Shown here: piece by piece, positions 60,395 through 64,000 of the stretch
Position numbering within the stretch: position 1 is the stretch's first letter
Layout: every line of letters starts with the position of its first letter
NCBI GenBank assembly: GCA_013298125.1
Contig: JAAFJP010000012.1
Coordinates: 1-64,000 of the forward strand
Length of the DNA stretch: 64,000 bases
Direction: 5' to 3'
From: Cytophagales bacterium
GTDB lineage: Bacteria; Bacteroidota; Bacteroidia; Cytophagales; Spirosomataceae
Translations under genes and position numbers: made by a program
Notes under the pieces: generated by a model
The model's input: the letters and a program-made list of their open reading frames with translations, nothing else
Told to the model about the DNA's origin: nothing
Databases searched by the model: none

Positions 60395-62059
60395 ATGGCA
60401 GAAGAAGAAAAAAAATCATTGAATTTCCTTGAACAAATCGTAGAAGAAGATTTAGCGGCTGGTAAAAATGGTGGACGAATTTTGACCCGTTTTCCACCTG
60501 AACCAAACGGCTATTTACACATCGGTCACGCTAAATCTATATGTTTAAATTTTGGTTTGGCGGCTAAATATGGCGGCTCAACCAACCTCCGTTTTGACGA
60601 TACTAATCCCGAAAAAGAAGAAACTGAATATGTGGATTCTATCAAAGCGGACGTAAAATGGTTGGGCTTTAATTGGACAAATGACCAAGAATTATACGCC
60701 TCAGACTATTTTGAGCAACTTTATCAGTTTGCCGTAGCTTTAATCAAAAAGAATTTGGCTTACGTGGACGACCAACCCGCCGACATGATTGCGGCTCAAA
60801 AAGGGAATCCGAATTTGCCAGGAGAGGACAGTCCATTTCGTTATCGTTCGGTAGAAGAAAATCTTGATTTGTTTGCTCGTATGCGGGCGGGAGAATTTGA
60901 GGATGGAGCAAAAGTTTTGCGAGCAAAAATCGATATGGCTCACCCAAATATGCACATGAGAGACCCACTCATGTATCGTATCAAACACGCTCATCATCAC
61001 CGCACGGGCGATGCTTGGTGTATTTATCCAATGTACGATTTTGCTCATGGTCAGTCGGATTCTATCGAGGAGATTACCCATTCAATCTGTACATTGGAGT
61101 TTGATGTTCATCGTCCTTTGTACGATTGGTGTATCGAAAAATTGGGGATTTTTCCTTCTCGTCAGTACGAATTTGCTCGTTTGAACCTCACGCATACCGT
61201 GATGAGCAAGCGTAAATTGTTGCAATTAGTCCAAGAAGGCATCGTATCAAGTTGGGACGACCCTCGAATGCCAACGATTTCGGGTTTACGTCGTCGTGGA
61301 TTTACACCCGCTTCGATTCGTAATTTCTGTGAAAAGATTGGCGTAGGTAAACGGGATAATTTGATTGATGTAGGCGTTTTGGATTTTTGTGTAAGAGAGG
61401 ATTTGAACAAATCAGCTACTCGTGTCATGGCAGTGCTTGACCCTCTGAAAGTGGTTATTACCAATTATCCACAAGGTCAAACAGAAGAATTATCTATCGA
61501 AAATAATCCAGAAGATACTGACTCAGGCAGTAGAATTGTGCCTTTCAGTCGTGAATTGTACATCGAAAGAGATGATTTTATGGAAGAACCGATGAAAAAG
61601 TTTTTCCGTCTGGGACCAGGTTTGATGGTACGTTTGAAGGGTGCATATATCATCCAATGTGATAATTTCGTAAAAGATGAACACGGAAATATTACGGAAT
61701 TACATTGTAGTTATTTTCCAGAAAGTCGCTCAGGGTCAGATACTTCAGGTATCAATGTGAAAGGCGTAATCCACTGGGTTTCAGCACCTCACGCTGTTAA
61801 AGTGGAGGCTCGTTTATACGATAGGTTATTGATTTTGGAAGATGCTTCACAAGTGGGAGATGATTTCAAGAAGTTTATAAATCCAGATTCTTTAACCGTT
61901 TTACCTGAGATTTTTGTTGAACCAAGCTTGAAAGATGCTAAAATCGGAACAAATTACCAATTTATGAGGAAGGGGTATTTTTGTTTAGATACTGACTCTA
62001 CGGCAGAGCATTTGGTCTTTAATCGGACGGTTGGATTGAAGGATAGTTTTAAGAAGTAG
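60395..62059 (+). CDS. glnS: Glutaminyl-tRNA synthetase
   Basis: The 554-residue protein has class I signatures: [15 protein letters not shown] (HIGH at 42-45) and MSKRKLL (KMSKS variant, about 269-275). [20 protein letters not shown] and [15 protein letters not shown] are GlnRS hallmarks, and two beta-barrels form the anticodon domain (about 340-554). It charges tRNA-Gln; the matching tRNA gene lies at 11.1 kb. It starts 33 bp after the defence pair and is ended by a hairpin. The assignment is secure. Confidence 0.97.
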   Translation: MAEEEKKSLNFLEQIVEEDLAAGKNGGRILTRFPPEPNGYLHIGHAKSICLNFGLAAKYGGSTNLRFDDTNPEKEETEYVDSIKADVKWLGFNWTNDQELYASDYFEQLYQFAVALIKKNLAYVDDQPADMIAAQKGNPNLPGEDSPFRYRSVEENLDLFARMRAGEFEDGAKVLRAKIDMAHPNMHMRDPLMYRIKHAHHHRTGDAWCIYPMYDFAHGQSDSIEEITHSICTLEFDVHRPLYDWCIEKLGIFPSRQYEFARLNLTHTVMSKRKLLQLVQEGIVSSWDDPRMPTISGLRRRGFTPASIRNFCEKIGVGKRDNLIDVGVLDFCVREDLNKSATRVMAVLDPLKVVITNYPQGQTEELSIENNPEDTDSGSRIVPFSRELYIERDDFMEEPMKKFFRLGPGLMVRLKGAYIIQCDNFVKDEHGNITELHCSYFPESRSGSDTSGINVKGVIHWVSAPHAVKVEARLYDRLLILEDASQVGDDFKKFINPDSLTVLPEIFVEPSLKDAKIGTNYQFMRKGYFCLDTDSTAEHLVFNRTVGLKDSFKK

Positions 62060-62090
62060 ATTTTTAGAGAATAGAGTTTAGATGATAGAG

Positions 62091-62136
62091 TTCATAAAAA
62101 AAGCCCAAATTGACAAATTTGGGCTTTTTTTATGAA
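62091..62136 (+). terminator. Terminator after glnS
   Basis: AAAAAAAGCCCAAATT and AAATTTGGGCTTTTTTT form a strong stem with a T-run; TTCAT/ATGAA extend it on both sides. Confidence 0.88.
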
Positions 62137-62151
62137 CTCTATCTATTCAAA

Positions 62152-62347
62152 GTAGGGGCGTATCACACACGCCCATTTCGCCCAAGTCCGAGGGCGTATG
62201 CCATACCAATGCTGTCAATTTAAGAAATTTGTTCGACTAACGCTGGTAGGGTTCAAAACCCTACCAGCGTTCAAACGGGTTTTTTAAATATATTTTGACA
62301 AAAGTAAATCCTTAAGTTGACAGCATTGGTATGCCATACGCCCCTAC
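62152..62347. repeat. GTAGGGGCGTAT palindrome interrupted by a second palindrome
   Basis: Left arm GTAGGGGCGTATCACACACG (62152) and right end ATACGCCCCTAC (to 62347) belong to the family at 23.1 kb. The right arm is split by a 124-bp element. Joining 62152-62205 to 62339-62347 restores a normal copy, GGGCGTATGCCATACGCC at the join. Confidence 0.85.
62197..62338. mobile_element. Nested MITE-like palindrome with 9-bp target duplication
   Basis: The body (62206-62329) has ends CCAATGCTGTCAATTTAAG and CTTAAGTTGACAGCATTGG. A central palindrome AACGCTGGTAGGGTT / AACCCTACCAGCGTT lies inside. The exact 9-bp repeat TATGCCATA flanks it at 62197-62205 and 62330-62338. It encodes nothing. The duplication size equals that at 13.5 kb, but the terminal sequence differs. 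Confidence 0.85.
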
Positions 62348-62369
62348 TTTAAAAATCATCAATCAATAT

Positions 62370-63521
62370 TTATTTCTTCAAATACTGAGGATATTTTTCC
62401 CGAAGATATTTCCCTAAATCTTTGGAAATAATTTCTCCAATTTTACTTGCCCCTTCGTTAGTATAGTGCATTTCGTCATAAAAATATAGGCTATTTTTAG
62501 GCAACGTATTCGCCAAATCTATGAGATGGATTTGGTTATCCTTCGTTATTTGACGGGTAATGTCGTTATAGGCTTGTAGTTTTTGCCAATATAAATCACC
62601 ATTACCGTTTTGAATATTTTTTATTTTTGCTAAATTGATATGAGTGACACTATCTTGTCCAAAACCCAATAAAAGTGGTTGCGTAATCAAAATAGGCTCA
62701 ATATTCGCTTTTTTACAGGTATTTACTAATTTTCGTAACCTTTCATTATATAAATCAAGCCCGACTTTACAGGTATAAATGGCGTATTTAATAGAATCCT
62801 GACTTATCGAAACGGTATCTTTGACACTCATATTCAACTGAATATCATCTCTAAAATTTTGTTTTTGGGTCGCCATTCCTCTTTCCAAAACATAAATAAG
62901 ATTGATGACTTCACTCTTTTTGATGAGGTTTCTAAACGTATCTTTTATCCACGAATCGCCCACATTGTACTCAGTCCCAACTGCCGTTTTTTGTTCGTGC
63001 GAGATCATGGAATTATTATCCATATTGGCACGCCCTAAGTCATTGATACCTACCAAAAAAAGTGCAACTTTGGGTTTGAGAGGGACTACAAAATCGTCTA
63101 ACAACATCTGATGCCCAAAGGTAGAATGCCCGTTGAGTCCCGCATTATTAATCCAAAATGGGTTGAATTCTCTCTTTAAGGAAGTATTGACATGAGCAAC
63201 CCAATCTTTTCCATCAGACAAATAATAGCATTCGGTAGTGCTTCCGCCGATGGCTATGACGGAGAGATATTTGTTTAAATCAGTGGGTTTTTCTTCTCCT
63301 CTGAATCCCAAGGCGTTTTTGGTATGATTAATTTCTTTATCTAAACGAGAAATTTTATCGTTTTCAAACTTTATTTTTTGATTAATTGGAAGAATAATTT
63401 TATCCCCCTTCAATCGTGTTTGGAATGGATTATAAAATCGTAAAATTATTTCAAGAGCCAAAAAAATGAATACACATAAAAAAAGTATGTACCGAACTGC
63501 CCCAATGATTTTTTTTGTCAT
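62370..63521 (-). CDS. Membrane-anchored SGNH/GDSL hydrolase-like protein
   Basis: The 383-residue protein has one N-terminal membrane helix (about 8-27). SGNH blocks are visible: SVIAIGGSTTECYY (Ser), WINNAGLNGHST (Gly/Asn), FLVGINDLGRAN (Asn) and YFYDEMHYTNEGASKIGEII (Asp/His). Such enzymes remove or transfer O-acetyl groups on envelope or extracellular glycans. It is on the minus strand and probably monocistronic. A nested palindrome lies just downstream. Confidence 0.82.
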   Translation of the reverse strand: MTKKIIGAVRYILFLCVFIFLALEIILRFYNPFQTRLKGDKIILPINQKIKFENDKISRLDKEINHTKNALGFRGEEKPTDLNKYLSVIAIGGSTTECYYLSDGKDWVAHVNTSLKREFNPFWINNAGLNGHSTFGHQMLLDDFVVPLKPKVALFLVGINDLGRANMDNNSMISHEQKTAVGTEYNVGDSWIKDTFRNLIKKSEVINLIYVLERGMATQKQNFRDDIQLNMSVKDTVSISQDSIKYAIYTCKVGLDLYNERLRKLVNTCKKANIEPILITQPLLLGFGQDSVTHINLAKIKNIQNGNGDLYWQKLQAYNDITRQITKDNQIHLIDLANTLPKNSLYFYDEMHYTNEGASKIGEIISKDLGKYLREKYPQYLKK

Positions 63522-63638
63522 TTTTATTTCAAATTATTGCACGCCATAAATGTTGTGACAAAGTTAATAGAAGTAATTGGAATGAACTATTTTGAGCATT
63601 GATAAGGCTTCGACGAAACGGTTTCGGGCGAAGATATT

Positions 63639-64000
63639 TTACCTGACTTTGAATTGGTTTTGAAGCATTTGAAATAGAAATCCAAAGATTATTACCAATA
63701 CACACCCAATCAAATTCAACCACAAAAAAGCCGTCAAATCTATCCACCACGTGTAAATCACCACGATTTCTGCCAAAATTGCCGCATAAAATACTGCATT
63801 ACTTTTGATAGATTTGAAGTAAAATGCTACTAAAAAAACGCCCAAAATTGTTCCGTAAAACCATGAACCTAAGATGTTTACGGCTTCAATCAAACTTCCA
63901 ATGTTTGCTGTAAATTGAGCCACAATTATACAGAAAATTCCCCAACACAAAGTCGAGATTTTTGAGGCATTTAAGTAGTGTTTATCAGTATCAACTGGAT
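63639..64000 (-). CDS. C-terminal part of a sodium:solute symporter (partial)
   Basis: The frame runs off the right edge; 120 codons are visible, ending QNQFKVR. Three or four hydrophobic helices (FCIIVAQFTANIGSLIEAVN, ILGSWFYGTILGVFLVAFYF, FLWLNLIGCVLVIIFGFLFQ) fit the last helices of SSS-family Na+/solute symporters. The substrate cannot be told. There are no further stops to the edge, so the N-terminus lies outside the window. Confidence 0.75.
   Translation of the reverse strand, partial: PVDTDKHYLNASKISTLCWGIFCIIVAQFTANIGSLIEAVNILGSWFYGTILGVFLVAFYFKSIKSNAVFYAAILAEIVVIYTWWIDLTAFLWLNLIGCVLVIIFGFLFQMLQNQFKVR

Overview
The window is an AT-rich bacterial chromosome segment that reads as Bacteroidota, most likely Cytophagales (an Arcicella-, Emticicia- or Flectobacillus-like organism). 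The reasons are a type IX secretion type B sorting domain, LamG surface proteins, bacillithiol synthesis (BshC), a TIGR03643 small protein, prolyl oligopeptidase, GH36/GH51/GH106 hydrolases, weak ribosome binding sites and candidate TAnnTTTG promoter elements. The genus is not proven.

Layout. 0-4.6 kb: a tripartite drug efflux operon (TolC, HlyD-type lipoprotein, DHA2 MFS pump) behind the end of a possible TetR regulator. 4.7-10.9 kb: a membrane methyltransferase, an AlkA-like glycosylase, an AAA ATPase with a DUF234 nuclease-like tail, a DUF1905/DUF5655/DUF763 trio, and fabD. 11-18.4 kb: tRNA-Gln, an orphan HicB-like protein, bshC, DUF423, cryptochrome-DASH, a methyltransferase, an atypical SDR and a flavin monooxygenase. 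18.7-33.2 kb: a glycan-degradation island (broken SGNH esterase, GH36, GH51, GH35-like, DUF1080-TIM-barrel fusion, Dabb protein, GH106, Gfo/Idh dehydrogenase) with a zeta-toxin pair embedded and no SusC/SusD. 33.3-41.5 kb: a secreted S9 peptidase, two LamG repeat proteins and a GIGTxxP surface protein. 41.6-49.8 kb: a tight seven-gene surface-glycan operon (FkbM, GT2, flippase, GT4, two methyltransferases, a GT4-GT2 fusion). 49.9-53.7 kb: a sugar epimerase/dehydrogenase pair divergent from an MFS transporter. 53.8-58 kb: TIGR03643 protein, Lrp regulator, lipoprotein hydrolase, DUF4139 protein. 58.1-60.4 kb: a PARIS-like phage defence pair (AAA ATPase plus DUF4435) whose ATPase gene carries a frameshift. 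60.4-64 kb: glnS, an SGNH-like protein and the end of a sodium:solute symporter.

The most distinctive feature is palindromic repeats. Nearly every sizeable intergenic gap holds a hairpin-forming inverted repeat from one of several families. Two carry clear 9-bp target duplications, and one of these is inserted inside another palindrome. Several palindromes lie in frame inside genes: two in cryptochrome-DASH, one in a methyltransferase, and one that joins two glycosyltransferases into a single protein. Together they suggest mobile palindromes that can become protein-coding linkers.
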